A DNA stretch of 64,000 nt. Origin: Flavobacterium sp. (lineage in GTDB: Bacteria > Bacteroidota > Bacteroidia > Flavobacteriales > Flavobacteriaceae). Positions 8,597 to 16,417 of the stretch are shown in pieces. Numbering within the stretch: position 1 is the stretch's first letter; the number at the start of each line of letters is the position of its first letter. The notes beneath the pieces are model-generated. The model worked only from the letters and a program-made list of their open reading frames with translations. It did not search any database and was not told the DNA's origin. A program made the position numbers and the translations under genes. Location of the stretch: NCBI GenBank assembly GCA_017983975.1, contig JAGOAL010000003.1:1-64000 (forward strand), written 5' to 3'.

Positions 8597-9466
8597 ATGA
8601 AAGCATACATATTTCCAGGTCAAGGAGCACAATTCCCAGGAATGGGTAAAGATTTATATGAAACCTCAGCAGTAGCAAAAGATTTATTTGAAAAAGCCAA
8701 TGAAATTTTAGGTTTCCGAATTACAGATATTATGTTTGAAGGTTCGGCCGAAGAATTAAAAGAAACCAAAGTAACACAACCAGCTGTTTTCTTACATTCG
8801 GTAATTTTAGCTAAAGTTTTAGAGGTAAAACCTGATATGGTTGCCGGGCATTCATTAGGCGAATTTTCAGCTTTAGTAGTCAATGGTGCTTTATCTTTTG
8901 AAGACGGATTAAAGTTAGTCTACCAAAGAGCAATGGCTATGCAAAAAGCGTGTGAAATTACTCCATCAACTATGGCTGCTGTTTTAAATTTAGAAGATAA
9001 TATAGTAGAAGATATTTGTGCATCAGTAGATGGTGTTGTAGTGGCAGCGAATTATAACTGTCCAGGTCAATTAGTAATTTCGGGCGAATATAAAGCGGTG
9101 GAATTAGCTTGCGAAAAAATGAAAGAAGCTGGCGCAAAACGAGCTTTAATTTTACCCGTTGGCGGAGCATTTCATTCACCAATGATGGAACCCGCAAGAA
9201 CAGAATTAGCGGCAGCTATCGAAGCAACTACTTTTTCAAACCCTACCTGCCCTGTGTATCAAAACGTAACCGCAAATGCAGTTTCGAATCCTGCTGAAAT
9301 AAAAAATAATTTAATTTCGCAATTAACAGGTGCTGTAAAATGGACACAATCGGTAAATAAAATGATTGCTGATGGCGCTGCAAGTTTTACAGAAGTGGGA
9401 CCTGGAAAAGTACTAGTAGGATTAGTAAATAAAATCAATAAAGAAGTAGAAACTATTTCGGCATAA
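8597..9466 (+). CDS. fabD: Malonyl-CoA:ACP transacylase
   Basis: FabD loads malonyl groups onto acyl carrier protein for fatty acid synthesis. At 289 aa it is a complete single-domain enzyme. Diagnostic residues are the oxyanion-hole FPGQGAQ at the N-terminus, the nucleophile serine in GHSLGEFSAL, the malonyl-binding arginine in VYQRAMAMQ, the catalytic histidine in GGAFHSPMM, and the C-terminal EVGPGKVLVGL. It has its own promoter and stands apart from other fab genes in this window. Confidence 0.96.
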   Translation: MKAYIFPGQGAQFPGMGKDLYETSAVAKDLFEKANEILGFRITDIMFEGSAEELKETKVTQPAVFLHSVILAKVLEVKPDMVAGHSLGEFSALVVNGALSFEDGLKLVYQRAMAMQKACEITPSTMAAVLNLEDNIVEDICASVDGVVVAANYNCPGQLVISGEYKAVELACEKMKEAGAKRALILPVGGAFHSPMMEPARTELAAAIEATTFSNPTCPVYQNVTANAVSNPAEIKNNLISQLTGAVKWTQSVNKMIADGAASFTEVGPGKVLVGLVNKINKEVETISA

Positions 9467-9534
9467 ATTTTTTTATTCCAATTTAATAATTTGGCATCTA
9501 TTTTGTAATATTTATAGAAATAAAATCCTTAATC

Positions 9535-9783
9535 ATGAGAAAAATAATCGCATTACTTGCTATCACAACATTAGGATTAGCATGTAAAGAAGAAACCCAA
9601 GAAAAAATAAAAGAAGCTTCATCAGCGGTTTCAACCGACGTAAAAGAGTCGATAGATTCAGTCAAAACAAAAGCAGAAGGAGTTATCGATTCTTCAAAAG
9701 TAGGCGCAAAAGAACTTTTAGTTAAAGGCGCCGAAAAAGTAGAACAAGAAGCAAAAAAAATTAAAGAATCGGCAAAAGAGTAA
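9535..9783 (+). CDS. Small helical lipoprotein, 82 aa
   Basis: Family not recognised. The signal peptide ends in a lipobox LGLAC at residues 13-17. The mature part is a highly charged, Lys/Glu/Ser/Ala-rich amphipathic segment with repeating 11-residue-like patterns (EKIKEASSAV, ESIDSVKTKAEG, KELLVKGAEKVEQEAKKI), resembling LEA-like or apolipoprotein-like helices. It has its own terminator and is flanked by unrelated genes on the same strand. Confidence 0.75.
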   Translation: MRKIIALLAITTLGLACKEETQEKIKEASSAVSTDVKESIDSVKTKAEGVIDSSKVGAKELLVKGAEKVEQEAKKIKESAKE

Positions 9784-9787
9784 AAAT

Positions 9788-9821
9788 TAATCCTCATGAA
9801 CACAAACATGAGGATTTTTTA
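9788..9821 (+). terminator. Intrinsic terminator of the small lipoprotein gene
   Basis: A perfect 9-bp stem (9790-9798 with 9807-9815), an 8-nt loop and a run of Ts. Confidence 0.85.
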
Positions 9822-9889
9822 TAAACAAAAGCAACAAAAATTGTATCTTGCCCACGTTAAAAATTGCATTACATATAAATTATACTACT

Positions 9890-12037
9890 ATGAAATTTTT
9901 TAAAATTTTACTTATTTTATTCGTTTTACCCACTTTTGCACAACAAGGTGGAATGTGGATTCCAAGTCTTTTAAAAGGCATGAATGAATCGGAAATGAAA
10001 TCACTAGGCATGAAATTATCTGCCGATGAAGTTTATTCTGTAAACCAATCGAGTTTAAAAGACGCTATTGTTCATTTTGATGGTGGATGTACTTCAGAAA
10101 TTATATCTCCAAAAGGCTTAATGCTTACAAATCATCACTGCGGTTATGATGCAATTCAAAGCCATTCAACCGTTGAGCACGACTATTTACAAGATGGTTT
10201 TTGGGCAAAAAATAATGCTGCAGAATTGCCAAATCCAGGTATGACAGCTACACTTATTGTTAGTATTAATGATGTAACTAGCGGTGTTTTAGAAGGTGTT
10301 TCGGGATTAAAAACAGAAGCCGAAAAGCAAAAGAAAATTCAAGAAAATAGTGCTAAAATTCAAGCCTCATTTAGTAAAGAAAAATGGCAAGAAAATAGAA
10401 TTAAAGTATTTTATGAAGGCAATCAATACCTTTTATTTGTTACCGAAACCTTCAAAGACATTCGTTTAGTTGGAGCGCCACCAAGTTCAATTGGAAAATT
10501 TGGATCTGACACCGATAATTGGGTTTGGCCTCGTCATACAGGTGATTTTTCTTTATTCAGAATTTATGCCAACAAAGACAATAAACCCGCAGAATATGCT
10601 GCAGATAATATTCCATATACTCCGAAGCACTTTTTACCAATTTCATTAGATGGAATTAGCGAAAATGACTTTACCTTAGTTTTTGGTTTTCCGGGAAAAA
10701 CGCAAGAATACTTACCTTCTCAAGCGGTAGAGCAAATTGTTACAACATTAAATCCGGCAAAAATTGAAATTAGAGATGCGGCTTTAAAAGTGCAAGATGG
10801 TTTTATGCGAAAAGATAAAGCCATCAAAATTCAATATGCTTCAAAATATGCAAGTGTTGCAAATTATTGGAAAAAATGGATTGGAGAAAGCAAAGGATTA
10901 AAAAAATCAAATGCTATTGCTTTAAAACAAAACTTTGAACAACAATTTTCTCAAAAAGTAATCGAACAAGGAAAACAAGCTGAATATGGTCAATTATTAG
11001 CCGATTTTGACAAAAACTATAAAGCCATTAACGATTATGCTTTAGCGAGAGATTATTTTGTGGAAGTGGTGTTGCGAAATACCGAATTATTAAGTTTAGG
11101 TTTCAAAATTTATCAACTAGAACAAGTATATAAATCGAAAGGCGAACAAGCTTTTACTGATCGAAAAAATAATTTTATAAAAGATAGTGAAGGATTTTAT
11201 AAAGATTTCAATGCAACTGTAGATGAAAAAGTTTTTGAACAACTAATTGCATTATATGGAACAAAATCTCCATTGATTCCAGAAACCCTTAAAAACGCCA
11301 ATTATAATTCATTAACAACAGAAATCTATACAAAATCAAAATTAACGTCTTATAACGGTTTAAATAAGCTTTTTGAGGGCAATTCTGAGTCCATCTTCAA
11401 GAAACTTCAAAAAGACAAAGGTTACCAATTAATGAAAGAATTAGCAGATCATTTCTATAAAAATGTTTCTCCTAAATATGATGAAATTAATTTACAAATC
11501 ATAGCGCTACAACGTAACTACATGAAAGCTCAATTAGAATTGTTTCCAAATGCACGTTTTTTCCCAGATGCAAATAGTACGTTGCGAGTAACTTACGGAA
11601 AAGTAAAAGGCTACCAGCCAAGTGATGCTGTGTATTATGAACCCGTTACCCATTTAGACGGAATTCTGGAGAAATACATTCCGGGTGATTATGAATTTGA
11701 TGTGCCAGCCAAATTATTAGCACTTGAAAAAAATAAAGATTATGGAATTTATGCCGATGCAAATGGTAAAATGCCCGTATGTTTTATAGGAACCAATCAC
11801 ACTACTGGTGGAAATTCAGGTAGTCCAGCCATTGATGCAAGCGGAAATCTTATCGGTTTAAATTTTGATAGAGTTTGGGAAGGCACAATGAGTGATATAA
11901 ACTATGACCCAGAAATATGCAGAAACATTATGGTTGATGCGCGATACGTGCTATTTATCATTGATAAATTTGCTGGTGCAAGTCATTTATTAGATGAGAT
12001 GAAACTTGTGCATCCTAAAAAACAGATGACCAAATAA
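9890..12037 (+). CDS. dpp11: S46 family dipeptidyl-peptidase, DPP11-like
   Basis: A secreted or periplasmic serine peptidase (715 aa) of family S46, which removes dipeptides from peptide N-termini. A signal peptide (MKFFKILLILFVLP, ending at FAQ) is followed by the mature start GGMWIPSLL. Catalytic histidine lies in LTNHHCGYDA and catalytic serine in GGNSGSPA. Just after the serine the protein reads NFDRVWEGTMSDI; an arginine at this place is the mark of the Asp/Glu-specific DPP11 group, whereas DPP7 has glycine. Start placed at the ATG giving a proper signal peptide; the upstream TTG at 9848 would add 14 residues that spoil it. Confidence 0.9.
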   Translation: MKFFKILLILFVLPTFAQQGGMWIPSLLKGMNESEMKSLGMKLSADEVYSVNQSSLKDAIVHFDGGCTSEIISPKGLMLTNHHCGYDAIQSHSTVEHDYLQDGFWAKNNAAELPNPGMTATLIVSINDVTSGVLEGVSGLKTEAEKQKKIQENSAKIQASFSKEKWQENRIKVFYEGNQYLLFVTETFKDIRLVGAPPSSIGKFGSDTDNWVWPRHTGDFSLFRIYANKDNKPAEYAADNIPYTPKHFLPISLDGISENDFTLVFGFPGKTQEYLPSQAVEQIVTTLNPAKIEIRDAALKVQDGFMRKDKAIKIQYASKYASVANYWKKWIGESKGLKKSNAIALKQNFEQQFSQKVIEQGKQAEYGQLLADFDKNYKAINDYALARDYFVEVVLRNTELLSLGFKIYQLEQVYKSKGEQAFTDRKNNFIKDSEGFYKDFNATVDEKVFEQLIALYGTKSPLIPETLKNANYNSLTTEIYTKSKLTSYNGLNKLFEGNSESIFKKLQKDKGYQLMKELADHFYKNVSPKYDEINLQIIALQRNYMKAQLELFPNARFFPDANSTLRVTYGKVKGYQPSDAVYYEPVTHLDGILEKYIPGDYEFDVPAKLLALEKNKDYGIYADANGKMPVCFIGTNHTTGGNSGSPAIDASGNLIGLNFDRVWEGTMSDINYDPEICRNIMVDARYVLFIIDKFAGASHLLDEMKLVHPKKQMTK

Positions 12038-12136
12038 TTACCCAAAATATTGGTATTAAAAGTTTGGCACACCATTTGATTTAATGCATTTTGGAATTCA
12101 AAGAAAAAAAAATGAAAAAATTTGTCTAAAAATATT

Positions 12137-12164
12137 TTGACATGTTAAAAAATTTATATCTTTG
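12137..12164 (+). promoter_or_regulatory. Promoter of the first alanine-rich lipoprotein
   Basis: TTG at 12137-12139 (within TTGACA), a 17-bp spacer and a perfect TATCTTTG at 12157-12164, followed by a leader of about 30 nt. Confidence 0.75.
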
Positions 12165-12200
12165 CTCCGAATTAATAATTAACCTTTATAATTTAGTAAG

Positions 12201-12407
12201 ATGAAAAAAGTTGTTTTAAGTTTAGCAATTGTTGCTGCTATGTTCGTTTCTTGTAAAGAAAATGCTGCTGAAACTACAGAAACTGTAGATTCAACTGCTG
12301 TTGAAGCTCCTGCTGTTGAAGAAGTACCTGCTACTGATTCTACTGCTGTTGCTACTGACTCTGCTGCTGCACCTGCTGCTGCTGCTGAAGCTGCACCTGC
12401 TAAGTAA
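12201..12407 (+). CDS. Ala/Thr/Val-rich small lipoprotein, copy 1
   Basis: A 68-aa protein of unknown function. A lipoprotein signal peptide ends in the lipobox MFVSC (cysteine near residue 18). The mature part contains only a few residue types (A, T, V, E, P, D, S) arranged as short repeats such as DSTAV and ATDSAAAP, so it is probably disordered and surface- or membrane-tethered. Codons are strongly biased to GCT and ACT, which may reflect high expression. Copy 2 lies 116 bases downstream, and each copy has its own terminator. Confidence 0.8.
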   Translation: MKKVVLSLAIVAAMFVSCKENAAETTETVDSTAVEAPAVEEVPATDSTAVATDSAAAPAAAAEAAPAK

Positions 12408-12428
12408 TTTATTGCTACAGAAAAAATT

Positions 12429-12455
12429 AAGCTCCACTAGGTGGAGCTTTTTTTT
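12429..12455 (+). terminator. Intrinsic terminator after lipoprotein copy 1
   Basis: Perfect 9-bp GC-rich stem AAGCTCCAC/GTGGAGCTT with a TAG loop and a long T-run. Confidence 0.9.
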
Positions 12456-12523
12456 AACGATATAAAAAGCGGAAAAGTGAAAGTCTTTTCAAATTAAAAT
12501 TTTAACCTTTTATATTTAAAAAA

Positions 12524-12727
12524 ATGAAAAAAGTTGTATTAACTTTAGCAGTTGTTGCTGCTATGTTCGTTTCTTGTAAAGAAGCTGCTGAAAACACTGA
12601 AGCTGCTGCTGACTCAACTGCTGTTGAAACTCCAGCTGTAGATTCTACTGCTGTAGCTACTGATTCTACTGCTGCTCCTGTTGATTCTACTGCTACTCCA
12701 GCTGCAGAAGCTCCAGCTGCTAAGTAA
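12524..12727 (+). CDS. Ala/Thr/Val-rich small lipoprotein, copy 2
   Basis: A 67-aa paralogue of the gene just upstream. The first 20 residues are almost identical (MKKVVLTLAVVAAMFVSCKE against MKKVVLSLAIVAAMFVSCKE); the tail has the same low-complexity style (DSTAVATDSTAAPVDSTATP) but its repeats have diverged. The pair is a tandem duplication. Function unknown; probably a lipid-anchored disordered peptide. It has its own terminator. Confidence 0.8.
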   Translation: MKKVVLTLAVVAAMFVSCKEAAENTEAAADSTAVETPAVDSTAVATDSTAAPVDSTATPAAEAPAAK

Positions 12728-12750
12728 TTAGTTTACAAGCAAAAAAAATT

Positions 12751-12777
12751 AAGCCCTGCAATGCAGGGCTTTTTTTA
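12751..12777 (+). terminator. Intrinsic terminator after lipoprotein copy 2
   Basis: Stem AAGCCCTGCA/TGCAGGGCTT followed by Ts. Confidence 0.9.
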
Positions 12778-12780
12778 TTA

Positions 12781-13131
12781 TTAAGGAGTTCCAAAAATAT
12801 CTTCCGCAGATGAAAAATCTAAAAATTCTGCTTTATCCGCATACTTAATAATTTCATCAATTCCTTTTTGAAGCAATAATTGAGTTGTGTATCGCCTACT
12901 AACAGCTATCTCATGGTCATCTAGTATCAATCGAAAGAAAAACTTACCACCAGACGATTTAAATCGAAGAAAAACACAACGCTCAATAGCACTTTTTAAT
13001 AATTCAATTTGATCTTCACATTCAAAACGCAATTCAAAGTCATTACTAGTAAAAATAGTTTTCCCTTTTCGTGAAACAAATTCATATTTATAAGCTCCGC
13101 TTGTTCGTTGTACAATGACAAATGTACCCAT
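12781..13131 (-). CDS. DUF1508 (YegP-like) protein
   Basis: A 116-aa cytoplasmic protein of the DUF1508/UPF0339 type: two tandem ~50-residue units, each a three-stranded sheet plus helix. Unit 1 shows YKYEFVSRKGKTIFTSNDF and a helix ending in IELLKSAIERC; unit 2 shows KFFFRLILDDHEIAVSRRY followed by another helix. The usual NGK/G turn is only partly kept, so the relation is to the family as a whole rather than close to E. coli YegP. Function unknown; it is convergent with the lipoprotein pair. Confidence 0.75.
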   Translation of the reverse strand: MGTFVIVQRTSGAYKYEFVSRKGKTIFTSNDFELRFECEDQIELLKSAIERCVFLRFKSSGGKFFFRLILDDHEIAVSRRYTTQLLLQKGIDEIIKYADKAEFLDFSSAEDIFGTP

Positions 13132-13237
13132 TTATAAAAAATATTTGAAGCGAAGATACTATTTTAAACGAAATTACATAAAAAACAATTCAACCATATT
13201 TGGTGTTTTCACATATTAAAAATACGAAAATAATTAT

Positions 13238-13265
13238 TTGAAATTCATTAAATTATCTATATTTG
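13238..13265 (+). promoter_or_regulatory. Promoter of the parDE operon
   Basis: TTG at 13238-13240, a 17-bp spacer and TATATTTG at 13258-13265, about 30 bases before the antitoxin start. Confidence 0.75.
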
Positions 13266-13276
13266 CTACATATAGA
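13256..13276. promoter_or_regulatory. Candidate ParD operator
   Basis: Perfect 7-bp inverted repeat TCTATAT/ATATAGA with a 7-nt spacer. It covers the -7 element and the expected transcription start, as expected for autorepression by a ribbon-helix-helix antitoxin. Inference from position and symmetry. Confidence 0.5.
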
Positions 13277-13294
13277 CAATAAATTGCGAAAATT

Positions 13295-13531
13295 ATGAAT
13301 ATTAGTTTTACAAAAAAGCAGGAAATTTACATTAATAAACAAGTAGAAACAGGTGATTATCAAAACAATAGTGAAGTAATTAGAGACGCCTTGCGTTTGC
13401 ATGAAATTTATAGGGAAAAAGTAATTACTGATTTGAGAAATGAAATAGAAAAAGGTTGGTCATCTGAAAATAGTGACCGGTCAATTACAGATATAATTGC
13501 GGCAAAAAAAGCAGCATATGCCAAGAAATAA
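13295..13531 (+). CDS. parD: ParD-like ribbon-helix-helix antitoxin
   Basis: A 78-aa antitoxin of the CC2985/ParD type. The N-terminal ribbon (MNISFTKKQEIYINKQV) and the YQNNSEVIRDALRLHE helix-turn-helix are diagnostic of the ribbon-helix-helix fold that binds DNA as a dimer; the C-terminal half would wrap the toxin. It overlaps the toxin gene by 14 bases, implying translational coupling, and an inverted repeat over its promoter fits autoregulation. Confidence 0.88.
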   Translation: MNISFTKKQEIYINKQVETGDYQNNSEVIRDALRLHEIYREKVITDLRNEIEKGWSSENSDRSITDIIAAKKAAYAKK

Positions 13532-13814
13532 ATATATTTTATCCCGAGAAGCGGACAATGACTTGGAAAAAATATTTGACTATACTCTTGAAGAATTTGG
13601 ATTTAATCAAGCGGTAAAATATTTGGATGAAATTGACGAAGTATTTGTCAAGATTATAAATACCCCTGAAATGGGAAGAAATAGAAACGAGATTAAAAAA
13701 AGCTTATATAGTTTTCCAATTGGTAGTCACGTAGTTTTTTATAGAATACAGAAGGAACAAATTAGAATTGTAAGGGTTCTGCACGGAGCAAAAGATTTAC
13801 CAAAAAGTTTTTAA
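13518..13814 (+). CDS. parE: ParE/RelE superfamily toxin
   Basis: A 98-aa type II toxin. It begins MPRNKYILSREADNDLEKIFDYT, a common ParE opening, and ends with the conserved SFPIGSHVVFYRI and IRIVRVLHGAKD strands. ParE toxins of this group usually inhibit DNA gyrase, while RelE relatives cut mRNA; the absence of an evident RelE catalytic set and the ParD partner favour ParE. Start placed at the ATG inside the parD reading frame; the TTG at 13497 is less likely. A terminator follows. Confidence 0.88.
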   Translation: MPRNKYILSREADNDLEKIFDYTLEEFGFNQAVKYLDEIDEVFVKIINTPEMGRNRNEIKKSLYSFPIGSHVVFYRIQKEQIRIVRVLHGAKDLPKSF

Positions 13815-13835
13815 TGTATTATATTGTATAAAGCA

Positions 13836-13872
13836 AAAAGCTCGTAATCCTTAGGTTACGAGCTTTTTTTTT
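13836..13872 (+). terminator. Terminator of the parDE operon, likely bidirectional
   Basis: Stem of about 11 bp (AAAGCTCGTAA/TTACGAGCTTT) flanked by A-run and T-run; it lies between the convergent parDE and LamG genes. Confidence 0.85.
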
Positions 13873-13949
13873 CCATTTGATATTTACTATGATCTTATTT
13901 TACTATTTTGCTCCAATTTGCTAAGTGCAATGTTAGCCCTAACAATTAC

Positions 13950-15698
13950 TTATTGCAATAAAATTTTCTTAATGTCAACTATTTGTCCTTGTGGATTTAA
14001 AATTTGAACAAAATACAATCCAGTTCCTCCCCAGGTACTTAATGACATAGTTGAATTTGTTCCCGTTGTTGTAATTGATGTTGTTGCTACTTGCTGACCT
14101 AAAGAGTTAATTATGTTAATAGTTCCCCCAGTTAAATCTGTAATATTATTAAAATTTATATTAATTTGTGTACTTGCCGGATTAGGAAATATGGTAATAT
14201 TATTGGCATACAATATAGGATTTTCAAAGGATAATTGACCAACATTTATTATCAAAGTATCCGTAACGGTTATATTTGTTATACATTGATTTTGATTGTA
14301 TAATTGTGTTATTTCTGTTTCATTTAAAGCACGATTCCATATACCGATGTCATCGATTTTACCATTAAAGAAAAAATCAGGGCCGTTTAAATGGAATTGA
14401 CGAGCCCCAACAAATAAATCCATTTGGTTTTGTGTGAAAATTGCATTTGAATTTCCTTCTAAAACCCCATTAACATAATATTTTAGATTTGTACCATCAT
14501 ATGTAATGATTAAATTTTTCCATTGATTTAATGATAAATTTGTTGTTGCTGTTACAGAAATTGTGTTTGGATTTGGATTCCAAAATGCAGCAAAATGTTG
14601 ACCATATTGATTTGTTACACCTGATGTTGCACATGCAAAACCTGAAAATTCAAAATTATTATTAAAAGTTCCTATCATTGTACTTCCAATTATATTATTA
14701 CCTGGAGCAATATATGTTTTAAATGAAGACACCGAAACCCAAAGTGAAATAGAAAAAATATTTGGTATTTGCTTATTTAAATCTATATAATTTGATAAAC
14801 CATCAAAACTATACGCGCTATTTGTATTCCCAAATCTATCAGTAGTTAAAGAAGCACCATTAACGGTTCCATTATTCCCATTGCCACTATCATCATTTGC
14901 ATTGCCACAAAATGGCCAGTAGCCGACAAGTCCTTGAGTTAAAGAACCACTAACTGCATTACAATTGTCGCTGTAAGTAACGCCATTGTACATTGCGGTG
15001 ATTTCTTCTTGAGACAATGCTCGGTTCCAAATACCTATATCATCTAATTTCCCATTAAATGAGTTGTTGGATTGTATATTGAAATTTGGATGCATTCCAA
15101 AATAAATTAAACCTAAAGTCGGTTTGATTTTTTGTATTGAGGTTTGCTGGTATTGAATTCCATTAATGAATAGTTTTGTAACATTATTATCTGATGTAAC
15201 ACAAACATTAAAAGCAGAATTATTAGGAATTTGAACCCTTTGTTTTAAATCAAAATTAACTCCTGCCCCCGGGACTCCTGCAAAATTTCTAAAATAAATA
15301 GTGTCATTTCTAGAAAATAACTCATACGTTCCAGTAGAATTGCTATTGTCATTAATCATTAAATGATATTTTGTAAAATTTATATCTGCTCTACTAACCC
15401 AATATGAAATTGTAAATGATTCTTGATTACTTATAGGATTATTTGCAATTAAATAATCTTGAACAGTGCTAGAACCATTAAAATTGTACGCGCTATTTGT
15501 ATTCCCAAACCTATCGGTTGTTAGTGTGGCACCATTAACAGCACCATTATTCCCATTCCCACTTTGATCATTAGCATTCCCACTAAAAGGCCAATAACTC
15601 ACTAATCCATTAGTTGGAACATAAGAAGGCACTTGCGCTAAAAGTGTTTGGGTAGTTAAAGCGAAACCTATCGTTAATAAAAGAATTATTTTTTTCAT
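13950..15698 (-). CDS. LamG-domain surface protein with T9SS type A sorting domain
   Basis: A 582-aa secreted protein. A signal peptide (ending near LLAQ, residue 22) is followed by two concanavalin-like LamG units (about 32-245 and 255-475), each opening with GLVSYWPFSGNAND or GLVGYWPFCGNAND and each closing with a DDIGIWNRAL motif. LamG_3 folds bind carbohydrate or protein ligands. The last ~80 residues form a type A C-terminal domain (ITIFPNPASTQI, then GLYFVQI and a KKILLQ end) that directs T9SS export. The two units are also similar at DNA level, indicating an internal duplication. Faces an XRE regulator across a palindrome. Confidence 0.9.
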   Translation of the reverse strand: MKKIILLLTIGFALTTQTLLAQVPSYVPTNGLVSYWPFSGNANDQSGNGNNGAVNGATLTTDRFGNTNSAYNFNGSSTVQDYLIANNPISNQESFTISYWVSRADINFTKYHLMINDNSNSTGTYELFSRNDTIYFRNFAGVPGAGVNFDLKQRVQIPNNSAFNVCVTSDNNVTKLFINGIQYQQTSIQKIKPTLGLIYFGMHPNFNIQSNNSFNGKLDDIGIWNRALSQEEITAMYNGVTYSDNCNAVSGSLTQGLVGYWPFCGNANDDSGNGNNGTVNGASLTTDRFGNTNSAYSFDGLSNYIDLNKQIPNIFSISLWVSVSSFKTYIAPGNNIIGSTMIGTFNNNFEFSGFACATSGVTNQYGQHFAAFWNPNPNTISVTATTNLSLNQWKNLIITYDGTNLKYYVNGVLEGNSNAIFTQNQMDLFVGARQFHLNGPDFFFNGKIDDIGIWNRALNETEITQLYNQNQCITNITVTDTLIINVGQLSFENPILYANNITIFPNPASTQININFNNITDLTGGTINIINSLGQQVATTSITTTGTNSTMSLSTWGGTGLYFVQILNPQGQIVDIKKILLQ

Positions 15699-15733
15699 TA
15701 TAAATTTATTTAGTTGATTATAAATTAATTAGA

Positions 15734-15741
15734 CAAATGTA
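15734..15741 (-). promoter_or_regulatory. -7 element of the LamG gene
   Basis: On the minus strand TACATTTG fits TAnnTTTG, 36 bases upstream of the ATG. No TTG is found at the proper -33 distance; that place is taken by the palindrome at 15753-15778. Confidence 0.55.
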
Positions 15742-15752
15742 TGAAAAAAATT

Positions 15753-15778
15753 AATAATCGGCATATATGCCGATTATT
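15753..15778. promoter_or_regulatory. 26-bp perfect palindrome, candidate operator
   Basis: The half-site AATAATCGGCATA is followed directly by its exact reverse complement. There is no T-run, so it is not a terminator. It lies midway between the divergent LamG and XRE genes and occupies the -33 region of the LamG promoter. Most likely a dimeric binding site, plausibly for the neighbouring XRE protein (inference). Confidence 0.6.
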
Positions 15779-15805
15779 TATAATTACATTGATTGAATTT
15801 TGACT

Positions 15806-16027
15806 ATGTCAAAAGAGCAATTACAAAAACTAGGCAATCTAATAAAAAACAAAGCTAAAGCGAAGTTCAAAACTAACTTAGAGTTTGCTTCAGCTTGTGA
15901 TATTGACGAAAAAAGTATACGTAGAATATTAGAAGGTAATCAAAATTTCTCTATCACCATATTTTCTAAAATCTGTATTGCATTAAACATTAAAATGTCA
16001 GAATTGCTTAAAGAAGTTGATTTATAA
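15806..16027 (+). CDS. Small XRE-type HTH regulator
   Basis: A 73-aa protein that is little more than a Cro/C1-type helix-turn-helix: a first helix LGNLIKNKAKAKF, then NLEFASACDIDEKSIRRILEG as the HTH, and FSITIFSKICIALNIKMSELL as the typical last helices. It probably binds DNA as a dimer. The ATG at 15806 is preferred over an in-frame TTG at 15800. The perfect palindrome 28 bases upstream suggests autoregulation and control of the divergent LamG surface protein. Confidence 0.85.
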   Translation: MSKEQLQKLGNLIKNKAKAKFKTNLEFASACDIDEKSIRRILEGNQNFSITIFSKICIALNIKMSELLKEVDL

Positions 16028-16060
16028 AATATATTAATAACAGAAATAGTTTTAACAAAA

Positions 16061-16089
16061 AAAGCTCCAAACATAGTTTGGAGCTTTTT
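16061..16089. terminator. Bidirectional terminator between the XRE gene and the tRNA genes
   Basis: Stem AAGCTCCAAAC/GTTTGGAGCTT with a short ATA loop; an A-run precedes and a T-run follows, so it can stop transcription from both sides. Confidence 0.85.
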
Positions 16090-16090
16090 G

Positions 16091-16176
16091 TACTCAAGGC
16101 GGGACTTGAACCCGCACGGGCATTACTACCCACTGGATTTTAAGTCCAGCGTGTCTACCAATTCCACCACTCAAGC
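16091..16176 (-). tRNA. tRNA-Leu (UAA)
   Basis: An 86-nt class II tRNA with long variable arm. The anticodon loop CTTAAAA (anticodon TAA, complement of 16140-16142) sits on a 5-bp stem, the D-arm reads TGGTAGACACG, and the T-arm GCGGGTTCAAGTCCCGC is perfect. The CCA is not encoded. Downstream member of a two-tRNA unit. Confidence 0.95.
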
Positions 16177-16194
16177 AAATATTTTTGGTAGTAG

Positions 16195-16267
16195 AGCGAA
16201 AAACGGGGTTCGAACCCGCGACCTCGACCTTGGCAAGGTCGCGCTCTACCAACTGAGCTATTTTCGC
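16195..16267 (-). tRNA. tRNA-Gly (GCC)
   Basis: A 73-nt tRNA. Acceptor GCGAAAA pairs with TTTTCGC, the D-arm is AGCTCAGTTGGTAGAGC, the anticodon loop TTGCCAA gives GCC, and the T-arm contains GGTTCGAACCC. First member of the two-tRNA unit, 18 bases before tRNA-Leu. Confidence 0.96.
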
Positions 16268-16322
16268 GTTTCGTTTCGTTATCTTTAAAAGAACGTTGCA
16301 TTCTTGTTTCGTAATGCGAGTG

Positions 16323-16352
16323 CAAATATAGCACATATTTTTATTCTCGCAA
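16323..16352 (-). promoter_or_regulatory. Promoter of the tRNA-Gly/tRNA-Leu unit
   Basis: On the minus strand: TTG (complement of 16350-16352), a 19-bp spacer and TATATTTG (complement of 16323-16330). One of the best matches to the Bacteroidetes consensus in the window. Confidence 0.8.
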
Positions 16353-16417
16353 GTACTTTTAAAATAAAAATAAAATCTTTTTTATAACCTTTTGATAACT
16401 AATATTTTATTCTGAAA

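Noticed and set aside
12429..16089. Shared AGCTCC and AAGC-type stems in several terminators as a repeat family
   Set aside because: Similarity is limited to short stem sequences that converge on terminator form; flanks are unrelated.
16088..16336. Open frames on both strands with protein-like sequence
   Set aside because: They translate the two tRNA genes and their spacer.
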